Made by a program: the position numbers and the translations under genes. From positions 1-54,758 of the forward strand of contig JABDGE010000004.1 of NCBI GenBank assembly GCA_013286235.1: DNA of 54,758 nt, written 5' to 3'. The first letter of the stretch is position 1. Each line of letters opens with the position of its first letter. The DNA comes from Bacteroidota bacterium (GTDB lineage Bacteria > Bacteroidota > Bacteroidia > Sphingobacteriales > Sphingobacteriaceae). The notes beneath the pieces are model-generated. The model worked only from the letters and a program-made list of their open reading frames with translations. It was not told the DNA's origin and made no database searches. Positions 45,806 to 54,462 of this stretch are shown here, piece after piece.

Positions 45806-46804
45806 ATGCCGACGCTCGCAAGGAACACAACCGACAATAGTCCTGTCCACGCTAATCGCTATGTGGCGGAAGACCTCAATTCGGACGAACTGGTTGAGGA
45901 AAGTAAAAAATTGTCCTTTCCGACAGTCAAAGGACAAATGACGCAATGGCTTTTTGACGGCATACGCATGTCGCATAGTGATTTGCTATATAGCAGCAGC
46001 AACGCCGTGGAATGGACTGGAAACATGGATGTGATTTCGATGGGATTTAACCTTAACGGCGCGGTTGTAGTGGAACAAAAAGGAACCGGGAAGTCATTTC
46101 CAGTTGCCAAAGGCCAGCATAACATTTTTTACTTTGGCGATGGCGATAGCGGAATGCGGAATATAGAGCGGCACTCGGAACAGTTTATGGTTCAATTTAA
46201 CAAGGAGGCCTTCATCCGGCTCACGGAAAACACTACCGACAGGTTGATGTATTTCAGGGACAGCGTTCTGGAGGGTCGATTCTCAACCCTTTCGGCCAGG
46301 AACGAATTTATAGACTTTGAGCTGCAGTCACTTATCAATTCAATTTTGCACTGTCAATACAAGGGCGGGCTCCGTAAGATGTTTTTTCTGTCGAAGTGTA
46401 TCGAAATGCTGGTGCTGCAGGCGCAAATGTTTGACAAGGCCACCGAAAGAAAATACACTTGCTGCAAAACTGCACGCGATAAAGAACAAATCCTATTTGC
46501 GAAAGATTACCTGGTAAAAAACATGGACAATCCTCCTTCCTTATCAGCCCTCGCAAAAATTGCAGGAATAAATGAGTTTAAACTGAAAAAGGGTTTTAAA
46601 GAAATATTCGGCTCCACTGTGTTCAACTATCTCACGACATACAGAATGGAAATTGCAAAAAACGAGCTGCTGCAAAAAAACAAGTCCATAATTGAATTAA
46701 CCTACGACCTTGGCTATTCATCCCCCCAGCACTTCAGCAAGGCCTTCAAAAAGATGTACAATATCACGCCCGGGGCCCTGCAGGGAAAAACTTCCTTTTT
46801 GTAA
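45806..46804 (+). CDS. AraC-family transcription regulator
   Basis: 332 residues: an N-terminal ligand or dimerisation domain (about 1-215) and a C-terminal two-helix-turn-helix AraC domain (about 230-325). In the latter, LSALAKIAGINEFKLKKGFK is the first HTH and IIELTYDLGYSSPQHFSKAF the second, followed by the usual NITPGALQ end. It resembles PchR-type regulators in layout. The divergent 87-bp gap to the NTF2-like gene is the obvious place for an operator. The inducer is unknown. Confidence 0.88.
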   Translation: MPTLARNTTDNSPVHANRYVAEDLNSDELVEESKKLSFPTVKGQMTQWLFDGIRMSHSDLLYSSSNAVEWTGNMDVISMGFNLNGAVVVEQKGTGKSFPVAKGQHNIFYFGDGDSGMRNIERHSEQFMVQFNKEAFIRLTENTTDRLMYFRDSVLEGRFSTLSARNEFIDFELQSLINSILHCQYKGGLRKMFFLSKCIEMLVLQAQMFDKATERKYTCCKTARDKEQILFAKDYLVKNMDNPPSLSALAKIAGINEFKLKKGFKEIFGSTVFNYLTTYRMEIAKNELLQKNKSIIELTYDLGYSSPQHFSKAFKKMYNITPGALQGKTSFL

Positions 46805-46831
46805 TCTTCGACGAACCCGGCAACGAAATCC

Positions 46832-47509
46832 TTACAGCGTTATGCTTTTTCCAATGTCCAATAATGTTAAATTAAGGGCCGCATCGGCAAATTTCTTTTT
46901 TGCTTCTTCCTTGTCGATTTTGATTACCGGGAAGGTGTCGTAGTGCATGCCGATGACATTTTTGCAGTTGATGAAACCGCATGCTTTGATGGCATCATCC
47001 ACACCCATGGTATAGTTGTCGCCGATGGGTAAGATGGCCAGGTCAAGGTTTTCATCAGCCAATAATTTCATATCAAGCGTTAGCGCTGTGTCCCCTGCGA
47101 AATACACTTTCTTCCCTTCGGAATAAATGACAAAGCCCGCCGGGTTACCACCGTAGGCGCCATCCGGCATGGAACTGGAGTGCAGCGCGTAAACCATTTT
47201 TACCCGCCCGAAGTCGAAGTTAAATCCTCCGCCAAAATTCATTCCGTGCACGTTGCTGATGCCTTTATTGTTGAGCCAGCCGGCAATGTCGGCAATGCAG
47301 ATCACCTGGGCGCCGCTGTTTTTCTGGACAGTCTCCAGGTCGGCCATGTGGTCGCTGTGTCCGTGCGAAAGCAAAATATAATCGGGTTTCAAGCTGTTTA
47401 CATCTATAGCGGCAGCTTGTGGATTGGGGCTGATAAAAGGGTCGAATAGTAACGTTTTGCCGCCTGTTTCAATTTGGAAAGAGGCATGGCCATAAAAGGT
47501 AATTTTCAT
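46832..47509 (-). CDS. Metal-dependent MBL-fold hydrolase (UPF0173 type)
   Basis: A 225-residue metallo-beta-lactamase-fold protein. It opens MKITFYGHASFQIETGGKTL, has the metal motif LLSHGHSDHMAD, a second block VYFAGDTALTLDMK, and the C-terminal NVIGMHYDTFPVI with another histidine ligand. The set matches the UPF0173/YtkL-type group of soluble hydrolases, whose natural substrate is unclear. It is 27 bp from the AraC stop (convergent). Confidence 0.9.
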   Translation of the reverse strand: MKITFYGHASFQIETGGKTLLFDPFISPNPQAAAIDVNSLKPDYILLSHGHSDHMADLETVQKNSGAQVICIADIAGWLNNKGISNVHGMNFGGGFNFDFGRVKMVYALHSSSMPDGAYGGNPAGFVIYSEGKKVYFAGDTALTLDMKLLADENLDLAILPIGDNYTMGVDDAIKACGFINCKNVIGMHYDTFPVIKIDKEEAKKKFADAALNLTLLDIGKSITL

Positions 47510-47633
47510 AGGTTGCGTAAATTTTGGTTTGAAATGGGAACAGTAAAAAGGAAAGCTTAAAAGCTCTCCGCCCCAAAATTGAGCATTCGGAACCCAATCG
47601 TCAAAAAATTTGTGTTAGTGGCTTGTAAAGATT

Positions 47634-47933
47634 TTAAAGCAAACCGCCCAGGTTGCCGAACATCTCTTTAGCCGACGCAGCCATTTCACTTTGACTTACA
47701 TTGTCTGCCTGCTCCATCGCCTTGTTGAAAGCGATAACTAAAAGTTCTTCGAGATCGTCCTTATCGGCTTCTTTTAAAAACTCCGGGTCTATCGCGATGG
47801 ATTGTACAACTTTATTGGCGTTGGAGGTGACGGTGATTTTACCACCCTCTACAGAGCCGGTAACCGTAACCGAATCCAACCTTCTCTTTACTTCGCCCGC
47901 CATTGCCTGGGCTTGCATAATTTTGTCAAACAT
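47634..47933 (-). CDS. YbaB/EbfC family nucleoid-associated protein
   Basis: 99 residues from MFDKIMQAQAMAGEVKRRLD at 47933. An upstream ATG at 47969 would add 12 residues translated from a word repeat and is rejected. The helical start, the SVEGGKITVTSNANKVVQSI strand region and the ELLVIAFNKAMEQADNVSQS helix are family hallmarks. EbfC-type proteins are small DNA-binding dimers; the usual neighbours dnaX and recR are not here. The start codon sits next to the CATCCGCACAT word array. Confidence 0.88.
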   Translation of the reverse strand: MFDKIMQAQAMAGEVKRRLDSVTVTGSVEGGKITVTSNANKVVQSIAIDPEFLKEADKDDLEELLVIAFNKAMEQADNVSQSEMAASAKEMFGNLGGLL

Positions 47934-47939
47934 TTTGTT

Positions 47940-47994
47940 GATGTGCGGATATGCAGATGTGTCCCGCACGTGTGGGATGCGGATTTACATGTCC
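47940..47994. repeat. CATCCGCACAT words with CCCGCACGTGTGGG palindrome
   Basis: Word array in the leader of YbaB, containing a 14-bp palindrome with one mismatch at 47963-47976. It is the left part of the 47934-48268 spacer; a second array is at 48163-48262. Confidence 0.75.
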
Positions 47995-48162
47995 ATTTAT
48001 GTACAAATGTGGGGATTTTTTGTTTGATGAAAAATTTTATCTGTCGGGACCGGAAGAGTCACCCTTTAAAACTATTCTTGCTGATTAGGAGGATTTTACC
48101 CCAAGTGTCTTGAGAAGGCACAGCCCCAAAAATATCTTACTTTAAGACGACGTTCAAGGATT

Positions 48163-48262
48163 TGCATATCCACTCATCGGCACATCTTTAATCTGCATCC
48201 CGCACGTGCGGGACATATCCGCACATTTGCACATCGAAACCACATCCGCACATCTGCATATC
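48163..48262. repeat. CATCCGCACAT word array with CCCGCACGTGCGGG
   Basis: Another array of CATCCGCACAT and CATCTGCATAT words, with a perfect palindrome at 48199-48212. It ends seven bases from the stop codon of the serine hydrolase. No gene lies between 47934 and 48268. Confidence 0.75.
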
Positions 48263-48268
48263 AAAAAA

Positions 48269-49498
48269 TTAATCATCACTCGTATCACCATTCCCCTTAT
48301 AGGCGCTTTTGCGCACAACAGGCATCCCGGTGATCTTAAACAAGTCGTCAAGTTTTAACAAACTGCCGTTAGAAAGGTTGGTTAAAAGCACAATGGTAAT
48401 ATCATCCTTGATATCCCGCAAAAAAATATGCCTGAAACCGTGCCACCAGCCGGTATGGTAGATAACCTGCTGTCCCGGCGCTTCAAAGATGCGCCATCCG
48501 TAGCCATAGCTAAAGTGTCCGTGCAGCATCGGGTTGCGGGGCACATAAGCCGAATCCATCGTGGCTGGCTTCAACAATAATCCCGCGCGCAATGCCCGGT
48601 CGAACAGGTACAGGTCACCAACGGTGCTGTAAATGCCTTTATCCCCAACCGGGCCGTCCAGGAAATTCTGGGCTACCGAATAGCGCCATTGGCCGCGGTC
48701 GTGCCCTACTACATCCACGGGAATCTTATCATAAACCGCTTTTGAATAAACGGCCGTATGTGCCATGCCGGCCGGCTGAAAAATATGCGATTTCATAAAA
48801 TCCGCATATGATTGGCCGGTTACTTTTTCAATAATGGAACCCAGCACCATAAAATTGGAGTTGTTGTACAAAAAGCGTTTATCGGGCTGGTTAAAGGGAT
48901 GCGGTTTATATTGGGCGATCAAGGCCATCTCCTGCGCGTTGCTAATACCTTTGCGTTCATCGCGGTGCTCGGCGCGGTAAAGGTCGTCGGTAAAGTAAAC
49001 GTAGTTCATCATTCCGGAACGGTGGGTAAGCAGCAGGCGGATGGTTACGCCGTCGTAGGGAAAATCAGGAAAAAACTTCTTTACATCGTCGTTCAGCGAA
49101 AGCTTGCCCTGTTCCATCAGCATCAGGATGGCAGTACCCGTCATCGTCTTGGTGACCGACGCCAGCTCAAATTGCGAATTGATATTCAGTTCTTTCCGGT
49201 GCAGGTAGTCGGCCCAGCCAATCGCATTTTCATAAATGATCTTGCCATGTTTGGCCACCAGGACGTTGCCGTTAAAGCCCCTCGTGCGGTGCAGTTCCTG
49301 CATAAAGTCGTCGATCTGCTTATCTGCATGACTCGGGTCATAGGCCAGTAAAGCTTTTGTATCCAGGGGTGGAGGATGGCTGTTGGTTGAATTGGGATTG
49401 CCGCTATTTGCTTTAGAGGAACAGGACACTAAAAAAACAAAGGAAACGCCGGCTAAAAAGATACCACGGTACACAAATCTCATAACAAATTCTCTCAC
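48269..49498 (-). CDS. Class C beta-lactamase-like serine hydrolase
   Basis: A 409-residue protein with a lipoprotein-type signal (FLVSCSSKA near residue 25). The catalytic SVTK (about 115-118) is the Ser-x-x-Lys motif, YNN (about 209-211) the Tyr-x-Asn motif, and HTGWWHG provides the third motif (about 345). These place it in the beta-lactamase class C / penicillin-binding-protein-like esterase family, probably acting in the periplasm. True beta-lactamase activity is not predicted specifically; D-aminopeptidase or esterase activity is equally possible. Stop codon lies next to word repeats. Confidence 0.88.
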   Translation of the reverse strand: MREFVMRFVYRGIFLAGVSFVFLVSCSSKANSGNPNSTNSHPPPLDTKALLAYDPSHADKQIDDFMQELHRTRGFNGNVLVAKHGKIIYENAIGWADYLHRKELNINSQFELASVTKTMTGTAILMLMEQGKLSLNDDVKKFFPDFPYDGVTIRLLLTHRSGMMNYVYFTDDLYRAEHRDERKGISNAQEMALIAQYKPHPFNQPDKRFLYNNSNFMVLGSIIEKVTGQSYADFMKSHIFQPAGMAHTAVYSKAVYDKIPVDVVGHDRGQWRYSVAQNFLDGPVGDKGIYSTVGDLYLFDRALRAGLLLKPATMDSAYVPRNPMLHGHFSYGYGWRIFEAPGQQVIYHTGWWHGFRHIFLRDIKDDITIVLLTNLSNGSLLKLDDLFKITGMPVVRKSAYKGNGDTSDD

Positions 49499-49578
49499 AG
49501 ATTAAACGGTTACAAAAATTATAAATTATGTCCTAAGAATTAAGAGAATGTTAATAACTATTTTTTCTTTTAGTTAAT

Positions 49579-50610
49579 GTGTTCATAATTTTAAGCATGA
49601 AATCATTTCGTTACGTTTTATTAGTTTTCCTGGCCGTGTATTGTAAAGCGGCATCGGCCCAAACGGGAACCGATCTCGATTCGCTGGTCAAACAGGCGGT
49701 GCGGCTTAATAACGCAGGCAAATATGCCGAAGCCGCCGATAAATACACACAGGCCCTGAAACTGGAACCGGATAACATTTACGCCAACTATGGAATAGCG
49801 TTTTCACTGCTCAACTCCGGCAAAGGGGATGAAGGTATTCCGTACCTGCAAAAAGTTATCAGTTCAAACAATTCGGTAAAACCCATGGCCTACGATCTTT
49901 TGGGCAGTATTTATGACCAGGACCACAATTCGGCAAAAGCTATTGAAGCATTCAACGAAGGCATAAAAATTGACCCGAAAAACCAGGAACTGTATTATAA
50001 TTTAGGCTTGGTTTATTTTCGGGATAAGAACTATGCCGATGCCGAGAAATGCGCCGTTCAGTCGATCAAGCTTGATCCCAAACATGCCAACAGCCAGCGT
50101 ATTTACGCCCTGGTTTGCTTCCACCAAAACAAGCGCGCTAATGCTTTGCTGGGCCTATGCAGCTTTATCCTGCTGCAACCACAATCCGGACGGAGCACCG
50201 AGGCATTTGGAAACATACAGCACATCATACAGGGCGGCACCCTGAAAGCCGACCCGGGCGTTGCGCCGCCTGCGCCAAATGCCAATACCATCGCCCTCAA
50301 CCAGGCCATCACTAAAGCGGTTACCGAAGCCGGGCAAAAAAAGTACGCCAACACAGCCGGTCAGCTCACCGCGCAGCTCACCGCAATTTTTTCAGCCATC
50401 GGCCCGCTTGCGGATGCGCAAACGGGCGACGATTTCTTCAAAAGCTTTTATGCGGATTATTTCTTCAAGCTGGCCCAATCGCCCAATATGCCCGCTTTTG
50501 TGAGGCTGATCAGCCCAGCTGTTCCAGAGACTGATGAATGGAAAAAAAATAATGCAGCGGCGATGACGGCTTTGGATGAATGGCTGAAGGCCACGGAGAG
50601 GAGTTTTTGA
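49579..50610 (+). CDS. TPR-repeat exported protein
   Basis: A 343-residue protein; the start MKSFRYVLLVFLAVYCKAAS at 49597 gives the better signal peptide (cleavage near AQTG). Three to five tetratricopeptide repeats fill about 30-175 (AVRLNNAGKYAEAADKYTQA and NLGLVYFRDKNYADAEKCAV are typical). The C-terminal part (about 205-343) is helical and of unknown family. It should be a periplasmic scaffold. It is divergent from the serine hydrolase and followed by an Rpn-type gene. Confidence 0.82.
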   Translation: MFIILSMKSFRYVLLVFLAVYCKAASAQTGTDLDSLVKQAVRLNNAGKYAEAADKYTQALKLEPDNIYANYGIAFSLLNSGKGDEGIPYLQKVISSNNSVKPMAYDLLGSIYDQDHNSAKAIEAFNEGIKIDPKNQELYYNLGLVYFRDKNYADAEKCAVQSIKLDPKHANSQRIYALVCFHQNKRANALLGLCSFILLQPQSGRSTEAFGNIQHIIQGGTLKADPGVAPPAPNANTIALNQAITKAVTEAGQKKYANTAGQLTAQLTAIFSAIGPLADAQTGDDFFKSFYADYFFKLAQSPNMPAFVRLISPAVPETDEWKKNNAAAMTALDEWLKATERSF

Positions 50611-50756
50611 TTATCAGTTTACAATCTGCTTGAACGTTAAACAAGAATCAGAGCTTTTTGGTTGGGAATGGCACAACCGAATCAATTGGCCATGCCGCTT
50701 TTGCAATATCTGGGCCAATCTTATTTTTATTAACTTCGTGTTTAGTCTTTTATAAG

Positions 50757-51695
50757 ATGAAAAGAAATGACCTGCTTTGGAAAGGCGTATTGGAGGATTT
50801 ATTTGATGATTTTTTGCGCTTTTTTTACCCGGAGGCCGACACGCTATTTGACCTTGACAAAAGCTTTGAATATTTAGACAAAGAACTGGAGCAGCTTTTT
50901 CCGCCGGAAGCCGGCAATTTTGCGACGCGTTATGTAGATAAATTAGTTAAAGTTTATACTAGAGGGGGCGGAGAGGAATGGGTATTGGTACATGTGGAGG
51001 TTCAGGGTTACACCGACCGAGATTTTGCCAGGCGAATGTATCAATACTATAGCAGGATATTGGACCGGTATGACAAGCCAATAACCGCATTTGCGATATT
51101 TGCGGACACCAATAAAAGTTTTCATCCCCGGTATTACGAGAGAGAGTTTTTAGGTACGCGGATTTATTACAGCTACAATACCTATAAAATTATTGATCAT
51201 AGTGATGCGGAACTTGAAGCAAGCAATAACCCATTCGCTATGGCGGTGCTTTCCGCTAAACTATCATTGTCGCGACCGGGGCTTAAAGATCAGCAGCTTT
51301 TTGAACTGGCTTACGACCTTGCCAAACGTTTGTTAGCCAAACAAATACCCAGGGAAAAAATAAGAAAGATCATGACCTTTTTGCGCTATTACCTGCGCTT
51401 TGAAAATCCGGAAATATCCGCTAAATTTGTACAGGAGCTAAATATTTTAACAGAAAGGACTGCGACCATGGGCATTGAAGAATTGTTATTAGACCAGGCA
51501 AAAAAAGAAGGCAAGCTGGAAGGCAAAAAAGAAGGCAAGGAAGAAGGCAAGCTGGAAGGCAAACTGGAAGGTAAGCTGGAAGGTAAGCTGGAAGAAGCAA
51601 AAGATATTGCCCGTGCAATGAAAAATGAGGGTATCTCCCTTGTTCAGGTAGCAAAGTTTACGAGGCTTTCTGTTGAGGAAATTGAAAAATTGTAA
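50757..51695 (+). CDS. Rpn/PD-(D/E)XK-type recombination-promoting nuclease
   Basis: About 312 residues from MKRNDLLWKGVLEDLFDDFL at 50757; the longer frame from 50658 adds a spurious hydrophobic stretch. The N-terminal half carries a PD-(D/E)XK-like core (EEWVLVHVEVQG with E-x-Q), typical of the Rpn/transposase_31 family. The C-terminus has seven 12-bp repeats (51507-51590) coding EGKL/EGKK units in a highly charged helix, then the tail AKFTRLSVEEIEKL. Rpn proteins act as DNA nucleases promoting recombination and vary in repeat number. A decayed copy of the tail follows 53 bp later. Activity is inferred. Confidence 0.78.
   Translation: MKRNDLLWKGVLEDLFDDFLRFFYPEADTLFDLDKSFEYLDKELEQLFPPEAGNFATRYVDKLVKVYTRGGGEEWVLVHVEVQGYTDRDFARRMYQYYSRILDRYDKPITAFAIFADTNKSFHPRYYEREFLGTRIYYSYNTYKIIDHSDAELEASNNPFAMAVLSAKLSLSRPGLKDQQLFELAYDLAKRLLAKQIPREKIRKIMTFLRYYLRFENPEISAKFVQELNILTERTATMGIEELLLDQAKKEGKLEGKKEGKEEGKLEGKLEGKLEGKLEEAKDIARAMKNEGISLVQVAKFTRLSVEEIEKL
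51507..51590 (+). repeat. 12-bp tandem repeat inside the Rpn gene
   Basis: Seven units of GAAGGCAAGCTG and close variants (GAAGGCAAAAAA, GAAGGTAAGCTG) in frame, coding EGKL-like repeats. Copy-number changes would stay in frame. Confidence 0.85.
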
Positions 51696-51748
51696 CTTAC
51701 AATAGAACTGTATCGGGGTGATTTACCTTTACACAATAGCAAATCATT

Positions 51749-51942
51749 ATGGGCATTGAAGAATTAGTGATAGATCAGGCGAGAAAAGAAGCAAAAAAAG
51801 AAGCGTTCGAATAGGGCGAAAAGAAGGCATTGAAGAAAGCAGAAGAACAATCGCCTTGAGAATGAAAAATCTCGGCATGGACACACAACTGATCACTAAG
51901 TACACCCGCTTATCCCTTGATGAGATTGAAAAACTGGCATGA
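51749..51942 (+). pseudogene. Decayed second copy of the Rpn C-terminus
   Basis: Starts MGIEELVIDQARKEAKKEAF, matching the Rpn tail MGIEELLLDQAKKEGKLEGK, then meets a stop. The next frame continues RKEGIEESRRTIALRMKN ... TRLSLDEIEKLA, which matches KNEGISLVQVAKFTRLSVEE. So a frameshift and stop have killed this 194-bp copy; the N-terminal nuclease part is absent. Confidence 0.8.
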
Positions 51943-52430
51943 AAATCAAAATTGATTAAAAACGAACTCCGGGCTTTGTGCCTGCAGTTTCCGTTTTCAT
52001 TTCAGGTGTTTTTTTTTGCCACTTATGTTTTCTGTTGCCTCTCAAAACCTCTACCTTTTTCTTTCGTACTACACCATTTTTTCACCCGTGCTGAAAATTT
52101 TCTACCGTCACCGCACTAAACCCCTTGCTCTCCGTCCCGTCGATCAACAGTTTTATGTAGATGTAATACTTGGGTAGCGACACGAAATCATCGTAGCTAA
52201 AGACCGGGTAAAACTCCTTTGCCATCACTTTGGCATCGTCCAGGCCCAAGCGAAAGCAAATAACGGTGCCAACATTTCCAAGAATTGCGCTACACGTTTC
52301 CGCCTCATGCTGCCTAAGATATTGATAGGGTGGGACTTTGGCTATTTCAACTTAAACAATAAATGACTTGCAGCCGGACGCTAACTATAGGCTTCAATCA
52401 GATGGAAACGCAATAAGCTTTTTAATTTTT
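51943..52430. other. Accessory spacer with a conjugation-ATPase fragment
   Basis: Outside the pseudogene at 52082-52351 nothing is recognised in this 488-bp stretch. The right end leads into the S23 repeat. Confidence 0.45.
52082..52351 (-). pseudogene. C-terminal fragment of a VirD4/HerA-like type IV secretion ATPase
   Basis: An 89-residue frame with an in-frame stop immediately upstream (TAA at 52352-52354) and no start. It reads ILGNVGTVICFRLGLDDAKV and later FSYDDFVSLPKYYIYIKLLI, which resembles the C-terminal end of large type IV secretion DNA-binding (TraD/VirD4-like) ATPases as I recall them. It is probably a remnant of a mobile element. A database search is needed to confirm the family. 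Confidence 0.55.
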
Positions 52431-52784
52431 TCAATTGTCAAGGTTTCTGATCATGGCAAACAGCATTTTTGAAATTTCTTCAGATTGCTTATAAAGACTA
52501 TCAAACTGGTCAATCGTTATTTGATTATCATATTTTAGGATATCGAAGATAGCGACGCATTCAAAAACAGACCCCCTTGCTATAATGCAAAAATTTCTTC
52601 CGTCGGGTTTGCTGAACCTGCTGGTTCCTTCGGCTATGTTTAATACTATACTCAGGGAGGCGCGTCGCAATTGATTTTTTGTGGCAGCGTCCAATGATCC
52701 CGGTATTAAAATCGTCTTTCGGACAACAGAATTGAAGGCTTTTGCCTTTTTGTAAACTTCCAGGTTTTCAAAATCAAACGTAAT
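52431..52784 (-). CDS. Four-helix-bundle protein (S23/IVP type), copy 2
   Basis: About 117 residues with the S23 core QLRRASLSIVLNIAEGTSRF and C-terminus FAMIRNLDN. It is nearly identical to copy 3 (54463 to the window edge; about 9 differences over 296 bp) and a diverged relative of copy 1. The start is uncertain: at the ATG position of copy 1 this copy has ACG (52779-52781), and the codon before it is ATT (52782-52784). Either a rare ATT start is used or the gene is silent. A longer frame from 52952 would cross the hairpin and is rejected. It lies downstream of the TIR gene. Confidence 0.6.
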   Translation of the reverse strand: MTFDFENLEVYKKAKAFNSVVRKTILIPGSLDAATKNQLRRASLSIVLNIAEGTSRFSKPDGRNFCIIARGSVFECVAIFDILKYDNQITIDQFDSLYKQSEEISKMLFAMIRNLDN

Positions 52785-52818
52785 GCAGTAAGTGTGCGTG
52801 TGAGAGCGGGTGTGAAGA

Positions 52819-52871
52819 AAAGTCAAAGTGAGTGGCCTGCACACACTCGCACCCACACTCACGCTGACTTT
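52819..52871 (-). terminator. Hairpin between TIR gene and S23 copy 2
   Basis: Arms AAAGTCAAAGTGAGTG and CACTCACGCTGACTTT (16 bp, two mismatches), followed on the minus strand by TTTTCTTCAC. The sequence from the hairpin to the gene resembles the equivalent part of copy 1, so hairpin and gene may move together. It also ends the TIR transcript. Confidence 0.65.
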
Positions 52872-53019
52872 CAGTAGAGGGAAGCGGCGAAATGTCGAAC
52901 TTTTTGGAGGATTTGATGGCACTCGATGTGTAGTTGCAAAAAGTGCAGACAATTCTTCAAGTATGCGAAACCGAAGTCAAAGATGGACAAACAAGGAATT
53001 TCTACTCCGGCGATTATTT

Positions 53020-54219
53020 TTACGGTTTGCTGTATAACTTAATTAACTTTTTTAAGTCCTTTTTCCAACGATTCTGTAATGGTTCCGGTGCATCAATTAA
53101 TTTATTAATAAGTGCCTTAGATTCTTGCGATAAGCCAAATTTCAAATTTCTAATTAGCAACTGCGCAATAACCCAGCTAAATCTATCCCTCGCCAAATTT
53201 TCAAAAATAAGTTTATCGATATAGTCGAATTTGTTGTCATTTAACAATATTTTAAATAGCTTAAAAGCGTACGTTCCTTGGTCAAACAGGGAGTCGTACG
53301 AAAACTCAGAAAGTCTGCCAATATTAAAGTTGTCAAAGTAGTCAGCGATCTCTAAGATTAGTCTGTATGCATCGTCTGCACTCGAAGCTACAGTATTTGT
53401 TTTTATCGCCATTATGCTCAGAAAACATTTTTCAATTGGAACATCCGTCCAATCTTCAGTGGAGACATATATGTCGTAATTCTTGGGCTCAGGTTGTAGA
53501 AGTAGAAATTCGTAGTCATGCAAATTGCGGTATTTTAATTTATTGATAGCATGGATAATATCTATTTCTGTAATCTTAATTACAAATTCATTTTTTAAAT
53601 ATATTCCGCTTGGATAAGATAAATTAATGCCAGAAAAGTCATGATAAACGAACAGTTCAACCTTCTCAATTGATTTAGTATCCAGATTGTTTTCGGACTT
53701 CCAATTTTTTAAAACCTCATTTTTTATTTTTTCACCCTCAATGTCAAAGCAGATAATCTTAAAAGGTGAATTGGACTTATCAAGCTTGGATTTAATATTT
53801 GAATGCTCTTTTTTTCTTATTATCGCGTTTACAATTTGATTAACAATAAATTCAATGCCTTTTTCTGAATTTACTCCTACTTTATTTGACAGAATTGGCG
53901 AATATTCAAAAACCCTTTCTTTACCAATTTTGTGCCATATGGGCAAAATAGTTTTTCCCATTTCCACTTCTTTTGAGATAAGTCCTTCGAGTTCCAATTT
54001 AGGCCACTCCTTCATGAAGTAACTCTCACTTAGAATGACCACACCAAACTCGCAATTTGAAATCCCATTATCGATGGATTTTCTTAAATTATCTCCCAAT
54101 GCGAGCGAGTTTTCGTCAAACCAAATATCGAATCCATGCTCGGACAAGGCATTCGAAAGCGGTCTAGCAATTTCATCTTTGTCTTCACTTGCATGCGATA
54201 TAAATATTCTATTTTCCAA
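53020..54219 (-). CDS. TIR-domain protein, probable antiphage defence or NADase
   Basis: A 399-residue protein. Residues 1-140 form a TIR domain: RIFISHASEDKDEIARPL, GFDIWFDENSLALGDNL and VVILSESYFMKEWPKLELEG, the last carrying the acidic residue expected of TIR NADases. Residues 141-399 are helical and I do not recognise them. It is notably AT-rich compared with neighbours, consistent with transfer. TIR proteins in bacteria often consume NAD in phage defence (e.g. Thoeris or CBASS effectors), but no partner gene such as thsA or a cyclase is here. It lies between two near-identical S23-type direct repeats (52431-52726 and 54463-54758). Confidence 0.78.
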   Translation of the reverse strand: MENRIFISHASEDKDEIARPLSNALSEHGFDIWFDENSLALGDNLRKSIDNGISNCEFGVVILSESYFMKEWPKLELEGLISKEVEMGKTILPIWHKIGKERVFEYSPILSNKVGVNSEKGIEFIVNQIVNAIIRKKEHSNIKSKLDKSNSPFKIICFDIEGEKIKNEVLKNWKSENNLDTKSIEKVELFVYHDFSGINLSYPSGIYLKNEFVIKITEIDIIHAINKLKYRNLHDYEFLLLQPEPKNYDIYVSTEDWTDVPIEKCFLSIMAIKTNTVASSADDAYRLILEIADYFDNFNIGRLSEFSYDSLFDQGTYAFKLFKILLNDNKFDYIDKLIFENLARDRFSWVIAQLLIRNLKFGLSQESKALINKLIDAPEPLQNRWKKDLKKLIKLYSKP

Positions 54220-54403
54220 TTAGAGATTTGTTAAATTGCAATAGTTAAACTTACAAATTAACATGTCATCTTCAAATCAAGCATTACAATAATCTTAGCT
54301 TTTACACCACCCGCTAGCAAACCACCTGAACTGAGAATAAAAATCCTCCGCTGTCCGTAGATTGTATATACGGATTAACTATGCCCGTAGTCTCCGGCTA
54401 CGT

Positions 54404-54440
54404 TAAAAAAAAGCCTCAAATCTTTCGACTTAAGGCTTTT
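54404..54440 (-). terminator. Hairpin terminator downstream of S23 copy 3
   Basis: AAAAGCCT and AGGCTTTT pair; on the minus strand a long T-run follows. It separates S23 copy 3 from the TIR gene, so the TIR gene needs its own promoter within 54220-54403. Confidence 0.75.
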
Positions 54441-54462
54441 GCATTAAGACTTTTCAATTTTT

